NCBI RefSeq assembly: GCF_000147875.1
Contig: NC_014507.1
Span: 744,001 to 808,000, forward strand
Origin: Methanolacinia petrolearia DSM 11571
Lineage (GTDB): Archaea; Halobacteriota; Methanomicrobia; Methanomicrobiales; Methanomicrobiaceae
Reading direction: 5' to 3'
Length of the DNA: 64,000 bases
Shown: piece by piece, positions 26,304 to 35,447 of the stretch
Layout: the number at the start of each line of letters is the position of its first letter
Position numbering within the stretch: the first letter of the stretch is position 1
Program-made: the position numbers and the translations under genes
Notes under the pieces: model-generated
Told to the model about the DNA's origin: nothing
What the model saw: the letters and a program-made list of their open reading frames with translations, nothing else
Database searches by the model: none

Positions 26304-26474
26304 ATGACAACATCATACACCCGCTATGAAAGAGCCCGCATCGTCGGGGCACGCTCGTTGCAAATCTCGATGGGCGCACCGTTATTAGTGAAAACAGACA
26401 AGATTGATCCTCTTGAAATCGCATTAGAGGAGTACCAAAAGGGCGTAATTCCCATTACAGTGAAAAGAAGATAA
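26304..26474 (+). CDS. rpoK: DNA-directed RNA polymerase subunit K (Rpo6)
   Basis: Omega-like assembly subunit, 56 aa from ATG 26304 ([20 protein letters not shown]). The family core [13 protein letters not shown] and ISMGAPLLV is intact. An in-frame ATG at 26274 would add ten residues that begin close to the tRNA 3' end and have no counterpart in the family, so the shorter form is chosen. uS2 follows after 17 bases. Confidence 0.95.
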   Translation: MTTSYTRYERARIVGARSLQISMGAPLLVKTDKIDPLEIALEEYQKGVIPITVKRR

Positions 26475-26491
26475 AAAGGAGAGCTGATTAA

Positions 26492-27103
26492 TTGAATGCA
26501 AATAGTGATATTGAGATAGAGCTGAAAGAGTCCTTAGTCCCGGTTGAAGACTACCTCGCTGCCGGTGTACACATCGGAACGCAGCAGAAGAGCCAGGACA
26601 TGATGAAGTTTATCTACCGCGTCCGCGGTGACGGACTTTACATCCTTGACATTCAGCAGACAGACGACAGGATAAAGACCGCTGCAGAGTTCATTGCAAA
26701 GTTCGACCCTGCAAAGGTATTCGTTGTGACCTCGCGCCAGTATGGACAGTACCCCGCGAAGAAGTTCGCCGATGCAGTCGGCGGAAGGTCGAAGGTCGGC
26801 CGCTTCATTCCCGGAATGCTGACCAATCAGAGGATCCCCAACTACGTCGAACCCGAAGTGGTTATCGTAACCGACCCGATCGGCGATTCGCAGGCGATCA
26901 ACGAGGCAGTCCAGTGCGGCGTCCCGGTAGTTGCTCTCTGCGACACCAACAACATTACTAAATATATTGATCTCGTAATCCCTACAAACAATAAAGGGCG
27001 CAAAGCTCTGAGCCTGATATACTATCTGCTTGCAAGAGAGGTTCTTAAGATACGTGGTGTCCCGACCTCCATTACAGTAGAAGACTTCGAGATCGAGCTT
27101 TAA
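26492..27103 (+). CDS. rps2: Ribosomal protein uS2
   Basis: Small-subunit protein at the head-body junction, 203 aa. Archaeal signatures are [27 protein letters not shown] and the region [16 protein letters not shown]. The start is TTG 26492, with AAGGAGAG ending about 10 bases upstream; the nearby ATG at 26496 is out of frame. Enolase, often found just before uS2 in archaea, is absent here. Confidence 0.96.
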   Translation: MNANSDIEIELKESLVPVEDYLAAGVHIGTQQKSQDMMKFIYRVRGDGLYILDIQQTDDRIKTAAEFIAKFDPAKVFVVTSRQYGQYPAKKFADAVGGRSKVGRFIPGMLTNQRIPNYVEPEVVIVTDPIGDSQAINEAVQCGVPVVALCDTNNITKYIDLVIPTNNKGRKALSLIYYLLAREVLKIRGVPTSITVEDFEIEL

Positions 27104-27126
27104 GCGAGCCCGGAGTTTATGGTTAC

Positions 27127-27927
27127 ATGGATGTGCGCAGGGTCACTCTGGCCGGGAGATTCTATCCCGGGGAGCCCGCTTCTTTAAAGGAGCAGCTGGC
27201 GTATTTTTTTAGTCATGTTGCTTTGCCGCATCCTGTAGATGCCTGCGGAATAGTATCCCCTCATGCGGGGACAATATATTCCGGTCAGGCTGCCGCATAT
27301 TCCTTTTCTGCAATTCCAAGTGATTTCAACGGGACTTTTATCGTTGTCGCACCGAGCCATGCGGGCTATCCCGACTGTACGTCGGGCCTTTCATGGGAGA
27401 CGCCTCTCGGGATTATCGAATGTGACGAGGCCCTCGTCTCCGCACTCGATATAAACAGGGACGATTTTGCAATGGCCCAGCCGGAAAACTCACTCGAAGT
27501 GCAGATGCCCTTCATAAAGTTCAGGTTCCCGGATGCGAAGGTCGTGCCGGTACTTATGGGAAGGCAGACTCTCCAGGGAGCAGAAGCGATGGCGGAGGCG
27601 ATCGTCCGTACGGTCAGGGAGACGTCGTCGGATGTCAGGATTGTCGCATCATCGGACTTTTCGCATTATATCCCCGATGAAGAGGCGAGAAGGCTCGACG
27701 GTTATGCCATCGAAGCTCTCTTCGATCTTGATTCCGAAGAATTTTTCAGGAGGATCAGGGAGGAGGGCGTCAGTGCCTGTGGCTACGGGCCGATTGCCGT
27801 GATGGTTGAGGCATGCAGGGAATTATTCGGTGCAAAAAAGAGTGAACTGCTGAAATACATGACCAGCGGCGATGTCTCGGGTGACTTCAGCCAGGTTGTC
27901 GGGTACGCGGCGGTTGCAGTTTTTTAA
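27127..27927 (+). CDS. Memo-like protein (AmmeMemoRadiSam system protein B)
   Basis: A 266-aa member of the MEMO1 family, related in fold to class III extradiol dioxygenases. The metal-site residues of MEMO1 appear conserved: His in SPHAGTIYSG (about residue 40), His in PSHAGYP (about 80) and Cys in VSACGYGP (about residue 219). The reaction is still debated; in archaea the gene often lies beside isoprenoid genes as here (mevalonate kinase starts 8 bases later). A redox or metal-related role in that pathway is only a suggestion. Confidence 0.9.
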   Translation: MDVRRVTLAGRFYPGEPASLKEQLAYFFSHVALPHPVDACGIVSPHAGTIYSGQAAAYSFSAIPSDFNGTFIVVAPSHAGYPDCTSGLSWETPLGIIECDEALVSALDINRDDFAMAQPENSLEVQMPFIKFRFPDAKVVPVLMGRQTLQGAEAMAEAIVRTVRETSSDVRIVASSDFSHYIPDEEARRLDGYAIEALFDLDSEEFFRRIREEGVSACGYGPIAVMVEACRELFGAKKSELLKYMTSGDVSGDFSQVVGYAAVAVF

Positions 27928-27935
27928 GTGATATT

Positions 27936-28835
27936 ATGGCGACATGGAGTGCACCGGGCAAGGTATTTTTATTTGGCGAGCATGCGGTGGTCTACGGGAA
28001 ACCGGGAATAGCAATGGCCATCAAACCGAGGGTCTCGGTCACGGTCAGAAAGGTGCGGAACCCCTCGAAGATAAATTCCCCGTATATAGAGAACTGTTTC
28101 GAGCTGACCGGGGTTACGGGAAGTGTCTATATCCATTCCCAGCTCCCGAGCTCTTCGGGACTCGGGTCGTCAGCAGCGGTCACAGTCGCAACACTCTCGG
28201 CGATAAACGATGAGTTCAACCTCTCCTTGGAGAAGAAGGATATCGCGGATATCGCGTACCAGGTGGAGAAGAAGGTCCAGAGAGGAAGGGCGAGTCCGAC
28301 AGATACATTCGTCTCCACCTACGGCGGACTGATCCTGATCAAGGACAATAAAAGAAGAATCCTCCCGCCGGAGAATTTCAACATCGTTATCGGCAATACC
28401 CTCGTCTCGCACAAGACTTCCGAACTCGTGGAGATGGTGGGCGAATTCAGGAGGACTAACCCGCTCGTGGTCGACCCGATCCTCAATGCGATAGAGGCGG
28501 TTACGATAAGATCCATGCACAACTTCAACAACTTAAAAGTCCTTGGGCGGTATATGGACGTCAACCATTCACTCCTCGAGGCTCTCGGGGTAGGCCATCC
28601 GGCATTGACAAGGCTTGTCAATGCGGCAAGGAGCGGCGGTGCATACGGCGCCAAGATGACAGGGGCCGGAGGAGGAGGGTGCATGATCGCACTCTGCCCG
28701 AAGAGATCCAAGAGCAGGGTCGCCGCTGCAATAGAGGCTGCCGACGGAAAGGCGATTATAACTACAATAGATACGGAAGGGGCACGCAGGGAAGACGACG
28801 ATGAAAGAGAAGATTATATTAAAGCTGGGCGGTAG
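27936..28835 (+). CDS. mvk: Mevalonate kinase
   Basis: GHMP-fold kinase that phosphorylates mevalonate to 5-phosphomevalonate with ATP. The 299-aa protein has the start APGKVFLFGEHAVVYGKP, the phosphate loop LPSSSGLGSSAAV (about residues 69-81) and the C-terminal GAKMTGAGGGGC. It belongs to the uS2-Memo-mvk-IPK-fni-rnj-idsA-gltX run. Its last 35 bases overlap the IPK gene in another frame, an unusually long but plausible overlap. Confidence 0.96.
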   Translation: MATWSAPGKVFLFGEHAVVYGKPGIAMAIKPRVSVTVRKVRNPSKINSPYIENCFELTGVTGSVYIHSQLPSSSGLGSSAAVTVATLSAINDEFNLSLEKKDIADIAYQVEKKVQRGRASPTDTFVSTYGGLILIKDNKRRILPPENFNIVIGNTLVSHKTSELVEMVGEFRRTNPLVVDPILNAIEAVTIRSMHNFNNLKVLGRYMDVNHSLLEALGVGHPALTRLVNAARSGGAYGAKMTGAGGGGCMIALCPKRSKSRVAAAIEAADGKAIITTIDTEGARREDDDEREDYIKAGR

Positions 28836-29559
28836 CGTAATCACCGACAAATCTTCGGGCGAATGCAAAGTAAACAAATCCGTTCTTGAAAAGATAGCTG
28901 TCGAACTCGCATCGAGAGAGAACGTCGTGCCGGTCATCGTTCACGGCGCCGGTTCGTGCGGCCATCCCGAAGCGAAAGAGCATCATCTTGATAAGGGGTT
29001 AGATCATACTAATAAAGCAGGCATATTTATCACCCACAGAGCTGTGTGCAGCCTGAACGATGAGGTGGTAAACGCGCTGCGTGCCAGTGGTGTGGAGGCC
29101 GTAGGCATTCACCCGCTTGATGCATGTACTGCGAAAAACGGACGTCTAATATCATTTGACAGCAGTCCTGTCGAACTGCTAATCCAAAACGGTGTAATTC
29201 CTGTTCTTCACGGGGACGTAGTGATGGATATCGGGCAGGGGGCCTGTATCGTCTCGGGCGATCAGCTTATCAGCTGCCTTGCAGGGAAAATGGCAGTCGA
29301 CAGAATAGGGCTTGCGACAGATGTCGCCGGTGTATTCGATCGGGACGGGAATGTAATCCGTCATATAACCAGGAATAACGCCGGCGGTCTTGAGATCCGC
29401 GGATCGGGCAGCACCGACGTTACCGGAGGCATGAGGGGCAAGATCGACGAACTCCTTCTCCTTGCCGAAGAGGGTGTCGAATCGGAGCTCTTCCATATAT
29501 CCCGTGTCAGTGATTTCCTTGACGGGCGCGACAACGGCGGCACAAGGGTGTCGCCTTAA
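28801..29559 (+). CDS. ipk: Isopentenyl phosphate kinase
   Basis: Amino acid kinase-fold enzyme turning isopentenyl phosphate into IPP, the last step of the archaeal variant of the mevalonate pathway. It is 252 aa. Visible are IILKLGGSVITDKS at the start, the catalytic His region HGAGSCGHPEAKEH (residues about 50-63), the nucleotide region GLATDVAGVF and GSTDVTGGMRGKI. Presence of this kinase beside mvk, with no phosphomevalonate kinase in the cluster, fits the archaeal route. Confidence 0.95.
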   Translation: MKEKIILKLGGSVITDKSSGECKVNKSVLEKIAVELASRENVVPVIVHGAGSCGHPEAKEHHLDKGLDHTNKAGIFITHRAVCSLNDEVVNALRASGVEAVGIHPLDACTAKNGRLISFDSSPVELLIQNGVIPVLHGDVVMDIGQGACIVSGDQLISCLAGKMAVDRIGLATDVAGVFDRDGNVIRHITRNNAGGLEIRGSGSTDVTGGMRGKIDELLLLAEEGVESELFHISRVSDFLDGRDNGGTRVSP

Positions 29560-29684
29560 CCGGGAACAGAATATAGATTTGCCGCAATGACGGCGCCCCG
29601 CGATCGGGCGCATATGCGGTCCGGCTGATCGGCCAGATGTCGCACTATAGCCGCAGGGAAGGCCGGAACAACCAGGAATTAAAG

Positions 29685-30737
29685 ATGGATAAGAAAAAGG
29701 ACAAATCGGAATATACCTCCTCAAGAAAACTCGAGCACCTGAAGATCTGCTGCGGCGGCGATATCGAAGCCGGCAGAAGCGGTTTTGAAGATATCAGGCT
29801 TGTGCATAATTCTCTGCCCGAGTGCAGCATGGACGGGATCGATCCGGGTGTCCGTTTTCTCGGCCATAAACTGGCGTCCCCTTTGTTTATATCGGCCATG
29901 ACCGGGGGCCATCCCGATACGACTGAAGTCAACCGGCGGCTCGGAGAGGCCGCAGAACGATTCAATATCGGTATGGGCGTGGGCTCACAGAGGGCCGCAC
30001 TCGAAAACCCCGAACTTGAAGGAAGTTTTACAGCCGTTCGCGAGGCTGCACCCATGGCATTCCTCTGCGGTAACCTTGGTGCGGTGCAGCTCAGGGAGAA
30101 GGGTTCCGAATGGGCGGATCGTGCAGTGGAGATGATAGACGCACAGGCGCTCTGCATCCACCTGAATCCTCTTCAGGAGGCTGTTCAGCCCGAGGGTGAT
30201 CACGATTCGTCCGGGTGTCTCGATGCTATAGCAGAACTCTGCGCATCTTCGAAATATCCCGTAATCGTCAAGGAGACGGGTGCGGGCATATCGGCGGAGG
30301 CCGCGGAGAAGCTGTGGTCCGTAGGGGCCGCTGCGATCGATACCGGCGGACTTGGCGGAACATCATGGGCGGCCGTGGAGGCCCTTCGGGGCGAGGACGA
30401 GTCGCTGAGACAGCTCGGCAGGGATTTTTCAGACTGGGGAATTCCGACTGTCGTTTCCCTTATCGAGGTATGCGGTAAGGGAAAGCCCGTGATCGCTTCA
30501 GGAGGCCTGAGGTCGGGGATAGATATTGCAAAGGCTGTGACACTTGGCGCATCCCTGGGAGGAATGGCGCTTCCGCTGCTTAAGCCGGCGATGGAGAGTT
30601 CCGAGGCGCTTTTCGAGAAGATCAGGCAGATCCACGAAGAGATTAGGATCGCGATGTACCTGACGGGCTCTGAGAGCTGCGGAGCACTGGCCGGAAAAAG
30701 AGTCTATATTACCGGAAGAACTGGTGAAATGATATAA
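29685..30737 (+). CDS. fni: Isopentenyl-diphosphate delta-isomerase, type 2
   Basis: FMN- and NADPH-dependent enzyme that interconverts IPP and DMAPP. The family core is clear: SSRKLEHLKIC, ISAMTGGHPDTTEVNRRL, GMGVGSQRAAL, VIVKETGAGISAE, DTGGLGGTSWAAVE and VIASGGLRSGIDIAKAV. I chose ATG 29685 (350 aa), with AGGA seven bases ahead, since the conserved part starts soon after. An in-frame ATG at 29637 would add 16 residues without a ribosome site. It completes the IPP/DMAPP supply next to the prenyl synthase. Confidence 0.94.
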   Translation: MDKKKDKSEYTSSRKLEHLKICCGGDIEAGRSGFEDIRLVHNSLPECSMDGIDPGVRFLGHKLASPLFISAMTGGHPDTTEVNRRLGEAAERFNIGMGVGSQRAALENPELEGSFTAVREAAPMAFLCGNLGAVQLREKGSEWADRAVEMIDAQALCIHLNPLQEAVQPEGDHDSSGCLDAIAELCASSKYPVIVKETGAGISAEAAEKLWSVGAAAIDTGGLGGTSWAAVEALRGEDESLRQLGRDFSDWGIPTVVSLIEVCGKGKPVIASGGLRSGIDIAKAVTLGASLGGMALPLLKPAMESSEALFEKIRQIHEEIRIAMYLTGSESCGALAGKRVYITGRTGEMI

Positions 30738-30744
30738 AATGGGG

Positions 30745-30805
30745 CATGAAACCTCCGTTTCATGCACTGTTTCATGTAAATCACAACGTGATTTTCATGC
30801 AAAAG
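30745..30805 (+). repeat. Double-hairpin repeat (family 3), copy B
   Basis: CATGAAAC/GTTTCATG, then CACTGTTTCATGTA, then AATCAC-AAC-GTGATT and TTCATGCAAAAG. It begins 7 bases after the fni stop and ends about 30 bases before the RNase J start. Compared with copy A, changes fall mostly in the loops. Confidence 0.8.
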
Positions 30806-30837
30806 ATCTAAAAATCTGATATTTCAGGAGATTTAAA

Positions 30838-32184
30838 ATGGATATTGAAATAATAGCCGTCGGCGGTTATAACGAAGTAGGTCGGAATATGACCGCCGTC
30901 AGGGTTGGAAAGGAGATTGTAATCTTCGATATGGGGCTCCGCCTCGACCAGATTATGATCCACGAGGACGCGGAAGTGGAGAATATGCACTCCCTCGACC
31001 TCATTGAGATGAAGGCCATACCCGACGATACGATAATGAATACTGTCGAAGGGAGTGTCAAGGCGATTGTCTGCACCCACGGCCACCTGGACCATATCGG
31101 TGCGATCCCCAAGCTTGCTCACAGGTACAATGCACCGATTATCGGGACTCCCTATACCGCCAAGCTCATCGAACAGCAGATCGAGGGCGAGAAAAAATTC
31201 GGAGTCAACAACAAGGTCTTCGCTCTCCGTGCAGGCAAGAAATACAGGTACGAGATATCGAAGGACTTGAATATCGAATTCGTAAACATACAGCACAGTA
31301 TAATCGATACTGCGATGGCTGTCCTTCATACTCCCCAGGGTGCGATCGTTTACGCCCTCGATTTCAAACTGGACCGGACCCCCGTTCTCGGCAACCCGCC
31401 GGATATCGCGAGGATGCAGGAGCTCGGCCGCGAGGGTGTTATCGCTCTTATTGTAGAGAGTACGAACGTCCGTCTCCCCGGCCGCTGTCCGAGCGAGCGT
31501 GTCGCACAGAAGCTTGTCCGCGATGTGATGACGAGCTACGAGGACGACAAGAACGCGATCATCGTCAGTACGTTCTCCTCCCATATCGCAAGGGTCAAGA
31601 CCATAGCGGAATGCGCCCACGAGATCGGAAGGAAACCCGTCCTGCTCGGCCGTTCGATGGAGAGATACTCTTCTACGGCCGAACAGCTCAAACAGGTCGG
31701 TTTCCCCGAGACCCTCTCGATGTTCGGCAACCGGAAGACGGTCGACCGTGTCATCCGCAGGATGATTAAGGAAGGCAAGGACAAATATGTACCAATAGTC
31801 ACCGGTCACCAGGGCGAGCCGGGCGCGACTTTAACAAGGATCGCACAGGGCAACAGTCCGTACAGGATCGACAAGGGCGACAAGGTTCTTTACAGCGCCA
31901 ATGTCATCCCGAACCCGATGAACTACGGTCAGCGCTACCATCAGGAGGTATTGCTGAAGATGAGGGGTGCGAGGATCTTCGAAGGCCTTCATGTGAGCGG
32001 TCACGGGCAGAGAGAGGACCATTACGAGGTTATCCACCTGCTGAACCCCCAGCACGTGATTCCCGCCCACGGTGACGTCGACATGACCGGCGATTACATA
32101 AAACTGCTTGAGGAATGCGGTTATACGCTCGGCAACGATGCCCACCTGCTCAGGAACGGGATGAAGATTAATGTCACGAAATAG
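30838..32184 (+). CDS. rnj: Ribonuclease J (archaeal aRNase J)
   Basis: Metallo-beta-lactamase/beta-CASP nuclease with 5'-3' exoribonuclease activity in mRNA decay and rRNA maturation. The 448-aa protein starts MDIEIIAVGGYNEVGRNMT. It has the zinc motif HGHLDH (residues 81-86), the beta-CASP blocks VSTFSSHIARV and VTGHQGEPGA, and the final SGHGQREDH and PAHGD motifs. GGAG about 10 bases upstream supports ATG 30838. It lies between the isoprenoid genes fni and idsA, a gene order common in euryarchaea. Confidence 0.96.
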   Translation: MDIEIIAVGGYNEVGRNMTAVRVGKEIVIFDMGLRLDQIMIHEDAEVENMHSLDLIEMKAIPDDTIMNTVEGSVKAIVCTHGHLDHIGAIPKLAHRYNAPIIGTPYTAKLIEQQIEGEKKFGVNNKVFALRAGKKYRYEISKDLNIEFVNIQHSIIDTAMAVLHTPQGAIVYALDFKLDRTPVLGNPPDIARMQELGREGVIALIVESTNVRLPGRCPSERVAQKLVRDVMTSYEDDKNAIIVSTFSSHIARVKTIAECAHEIGRKPVLLGRSMERYSSTAEQLKQVGFPETLSMFGNRKTVDRVIRRMIKEGKDKYVPIVTGHQGEPGATLTRIAQGNSPYRIDKGDKVLYSANVIPNPMNYGQRYHQEVLLKMRGARIFEGLHVSGHGQREDHYEVIHLLNPQHVIPAHGDVDMTGDYIKLLEECGYTLGNDAHLLRNGMKINVTK

Positions 32185-32196
32185 GATGATGGTAAT

Positions 32197-33162
32197 ATGA
32201 AACTGGAAGAATATCTTGAGAAAAATGCAGAATTGATCGATACGAGGCTTGAGAGTATGTACGGCAGTCTCCCCGGCGAACTTGACAAGGCGAGCGCTCA
32301 CCTGCTCTGCGCCGGCGGAAAGAGACTCCGTCCGTCCGTTACGATGCTTGCGGCGAATATCGTTGAGAAGGGGAGCTCCGATTCGGTTATTCCCGCTGCA
32401 CTTGCACTTGAAGTGACGCACACTTTTACTCTTGTTCACGACGATATCATGGACGGGGACGTCGCACGCAGGGGTGTTCCGACAGTTCATACGAAGTGGG
32501 ACGAGCCTACGGCTATTCTTGCAGGGGATGTTCTCTACGCCGAGGCGTTCGAGCTGATAACGATGGCGGATGCGGACCCGGTTGCAAAGGTTGAGGCTGT
32601 CGCGATTCTTGCGAGGACATGCCTCGAGATATGCAGGGGTCAGCACGAGGATATGTCTTTTGAGAAACGCGATGATGTTGATCCGTACGAGTATCTCGAG
32701 ATGGTCGGGCAGAAGACAGGAAAACTCTATGCGGCTGCTGCTGCGATCGGCGGTATTCTTGCAGGTGGAGATGCACGGCAGGTCGGGGCACTTCACGACT
32801 GGGGATACCTGAGCGGTGTCGCGTTCCAGATCCAGGACGATGTAATCGATCTTATGGCGGATTCGGAGAAGTCCGGGAAGGACCGTGCATCGGATCTTCG
32901 TGAAGGCAAACAGACGCTTGTCGCGATCTTTGCAAAGGACAAGGGTCTCGACCTGTCGAAGTACAGGAAGGAGAACCTGAGCGACGAGGAGATCGACCAG
33001 GCGATAACCGAGCTTAAAGAGGCCGGGATTATCGATGCAGTGAGGGAGACGGCCATGGATCATGTTAAGAGGGCGAAGGAAACGCTCGTCGTATTCCCTG
33101 ACTGCGAGGAAAAAAGGCTTCTTGGAGAAATTACGGATTATTTCATCAACCGGAGCTTCTGA
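32197..33162 (+). CDS. idsA: Polyprenyl (geranylgeranyl) diphosphate synthase
   Basis: Trans-prenyltransferase making GGPP (or farnesyl/geranylgeranyl mixtures) for archaeal ether lipids. The 321-aa protein has the first Asp-rich motif HDDIMDGD (residues 81-88), GKRLRPSV upstream and the second motif QDDVIDLMAD (about residue 213). Product length cannot be fixed from sequence alone, but the gene context (ether-lipid precursors) favours C20. It starts 12 bases after rnj and is 5 bases before gltX. Confidence 0.95.
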   Translation: MKLEEYLEKNAELIDTRLESMYGSLPGELDKASAHLLCAGGKRLRPSVTMLAANIVEKGSSDSVIPAALALEVTHTFTLVHDDIMDGDVARRGVPTVHTKWDEPTAILAGDVLYAEAFELITMADADPVAKVEAVAILARTCLEICRGQHEDMSFEKRDDVDPYEYLEMVGQKTGKLYAAAAAIGGILAGGDARQVGALHDWGYLSGVAFQIQDDVIDLMADSEKSGKDRASDLREGKQTLVAIFAKDKGLDLSKYRKENLSDEEIDQAITELKEAGIIDAVRETAMDHVKRAKETLVVFPDCEEKRLLGEITDYFINRSF

Positions 33163-33167
33163 ACGGC

Positions 33168-34853
33168 ATGTCAGTGGACCCAAAACAGTTTTTTTACATT
33201 CACGCGCTGGAAAACGCAGTAGAGCACGAAAACGTCCCTAAGGCAGGCGCTGTTTTAGGACTTTTGATGGGCAAACACCCCGAGTTCCGCTCCCGTGCAA
33301 AGGAGATGTCCGCGATCCTGAACGAGGTTCTTCAGGAGATCGACGGTATGACTCCGGCGGAGAGAAGGGAGAAGCTTGCAGAGATGGCTCCCGAACTCCT
33401 CGACCAGAAGAAGGAGAAGAAGACGAAGGAGAGGGGTCTTCGCGACCTGAAGAACGTGGGCAAGGACGGGGTCGTCATGCGTTTCGCTCCTAATCCCAGC
33501 GGTCCGCTTCATATAGGTCATGCCCGTGCGGCATACCTGAACGACTATTATGTGCGGAAGTACGGCGGACGATATGTTCTGAGGATCGAGGATACGGACG
33601 CAAGGCGTGTGCAGCCCGAGAACTATGGGATGATCCTTGAGGATATCGAATGGCTCGGCCTGAAGATCTCGGAGATCGTCTACCAGAGCGACAGGCTGGA
33701 TATCTATTACACATACTGCCGGAAACTCCTTGAGTCCGGAAATGCGTATGTCTGCACCTGTGACTCTGCGGCTTTCAAGCTCCTTAAGGACAGCAAGAAA
33801 GAGTGCCCGTGCAGGAACCAGACGGTCGAGGAGAATATCTCCCTGTGGGAGAAGATGCTCGATGGGACCTTCCCCGAGGGTGCGGCGACGGTGCGTGTCA
33901 AGACCGGAGTGGATCTTCCCGATCCCGCGATGAGGGATTTCTCTCTCTTCAGGATCGTAGAGACTCCGCATCTCAGGACGGATGCACGTGTCTTTCCGAT
34001 GATGAACTTCTCGGTGGTGATCGACGATCACCTTCTCGGTATAACGCACGTGATAAGGGGGAAGGATCATATCGCGAATACGAAGCGCCAGGGATTCATC
34101 TACGATTATCTCGGGTGGAGCCAGCCGGAGTTCTATCACTACGGAAGAATGTCGGTAGGCGGCCTCGTCCTCTCGACGACGGCGATGAAGGAGGGTATTC
34201 GTGCCGGAAAATATACGGGCTGGGATGATATCCATCTCGGCACCCTCAGGGCGATTGCAAGGAGAGGTATCCAGGCGGATGCGGTGAGGAACTCGATGAT
34301 CGATATCGGTGTCGGCCAGACGGATATCGCTTTTTCGTGGGAGAATCTCTTTGCCGAGAATAAGCAGGTAATCGATCCGGTTGCGAACAGGTACTTCTTC
34401 GTCCCGAATCCGGTGAAGTGCGAGATAAAAAAGGCCCCTGCTGTTACGGCAAAGGCGTTTCTCCACCCGAACGACGAGGCGAGGGGATACAGGATGCTTG
34501 ATTTCAAAGGGACTCTCTATGCCCCGGAGGAAGAGCTCGCGGATGTCCCGATGGTCCGGTTCAAGGATCTCTTCAACGTGAGGATCGGAGATACGAACGG
34601 AGAGCGTGTATTCGAATACGCAGGAACGTCGCTTGAAGAGGCACGTAAGGAGAAGTCCCCGATCATCCAGTGGCTTCCGGAATCGGAGAAGGTGAAATGC
34701 ATCCTCCTCACCCCGGAGGGAAAGCAGGAAGGGCTCTGTGAAATTCTGGTCAGGGACGAGTTAGACAAGGTGGTCCAGTTCGAAAGGGTTGGCTTTGCAA
34801 GGATCGATTCTGTTTCTGATTCCGGGATCGTTGCGTATTTTGCGCACCGGTAA
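33168..34853 (+). CDS. gltX: Glutamyl-tRNA synthetase, archaeal type
   Basis: Class I synthetase, 561 aa, most likely the non-discriminating archaeal GluRS that also charges tRNA-Gln for later amidation. There is an N-terminal helical extension of about 100 residues, then PNPSGPLHIGHARAAYL with the HIGH motif near 115. The LVLSTTAMKEG loop stands in the KMSKS position. The C-terminal beta-barrel anticodon domain is of the archaeal/eukaryotic GlnRS-like kind. It ends the long operon; a T8 run follows at 34866-34873. Confidence 0.96.
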   Translation: MSVDPKQFFYIHALENAVEHENVPKAGAVLGLLMGKHPEFRSRAKEMSAILNEVLQEIDGMTPAERREKLAEMAPELLDQKKEKKTKERGLRDLKNVGKDGVVMRFAPNPSGPLHIGHARAAYLNDYYVRKYGGRYVLRIEDTDARRVQPENYGMILEDIEWLGLKISEIVYQSDRLDIYYTYCRKLLESGNAYVCTCDSAAFKLLKDSKKECPCRNQTVEENISLWEKMLDGTFPEGAATVRVKTGVDLPDPAMRDFSLFRIVETPHLRTDARVFPMMNFSVVIDDHLLGITHVIRGKDHIANTKRQGFIYDYLGWSQPEFYHYGRMSVGGLVLSTTAMKEGIRAGKYTGWDDIHLGTLRAIARRGIQADAVRNSMIDIGVGQTDIAFSWENLFAENKQVIDPVANRYFFVPNPVKCEIKKAPAVTAKAFLHPNDEARGYRMLDFKGTLYAPEEELADVPMVRFKDLFNVRIGDTNGERVFEYAGTSLEEARKEKSPIIQWLPESEKVKCILLTPEGKQEGLCEILVRDELDKVVQFERVGFARIDSVSDSGIVAYFAHR

Positions 34854-34863
34854 TCTCCTGAAA

Positions 34864-34886
34864 TATTTTTTTTGTTCCTTTCTTCT
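34864..34886 (+). terminator. T-rich terminator after gltX
   Basis: A T8 run starting at 34866 and further T-rich sequence in the sense strand just after the last gene of the long operon. It is assigned by composition and position. Confidence 0.5.
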
Positions 34887-34921
34887 TTCTCATCTTGGGT
34901 TCGTTTTGTACAAACTTTGTA

Positions 34922-35282
34922 GGCAACCCCACGTCGCGGACCGCTTCGCAGACCCGTGGATCGGCCCCGACCTCGGGGCCTCTCTATGGTGATAGCCGCC
35001 CGGAGGATAGACGAGTATCCCCTCGGATGGAGGGATGCGGTTTGTTTATACATGTCCCTCATGGTGGGCGATTTCACCACACAAAAATCGATAAAAATCT
35101 ACAATTTTGTTGGAACCAGGACAATGAATCTAAAGGATCTCATCCGGATTTCCAAACAAAACTTAATTAAACAGGCTAGGGGACTTCGCCGGTCCCATGG
35201 GCGTGCCGTGAGAAGATTATCTTAAGGCAAGGCCCATGGGCAGGGGCCGTCCGGCGGCTTGGCCGCCGGTGCCCGGGGTCGC
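34922..35282 (+). repeat. Dispersed GC-rich element (family 2), copy B
   Basis: The left end is GGCAACCCC as in copies A and C; the right end is degenerate (GGGGTCGC). Left-arm hairpins are kept with changes: CCACG/CGTGG pairs here where the other copies have a different outer pair, and GGCCCCG/CGGGGCC is unchanged. The right arm retains GCGTGCCGTGAGAAGATTAT and the CCGGCGG/CCGCCGG stem. The spacer is about 130 bases, AT-rich and unrelated to that of A. The remainder of 34887-35447 shows no gene. Confidence 0.82.
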
Positions 35283-35447
35283 TGAGAAAAACATGAGACA
35301 CATTAAAGAACCAAAATGTTTGCTGGAATCGGGACAAGGGATCTAAAGGATCTGGACGCAGATTTTTATAGCAAATATATTTGAGCTAACAATTTTCACT
35401 CACGGACGAAAACCATCTTTACCATTCAGAGCTAAATTATTGGCACT

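Noticed and set aside
30808-34466. Long minus-strand open frames (over 300 codons) opposite rnj, idsA and gltX
   Set aside because: They are antisense shadows caused by codon bias; the plus-strand proteins have all catalytic motifs.
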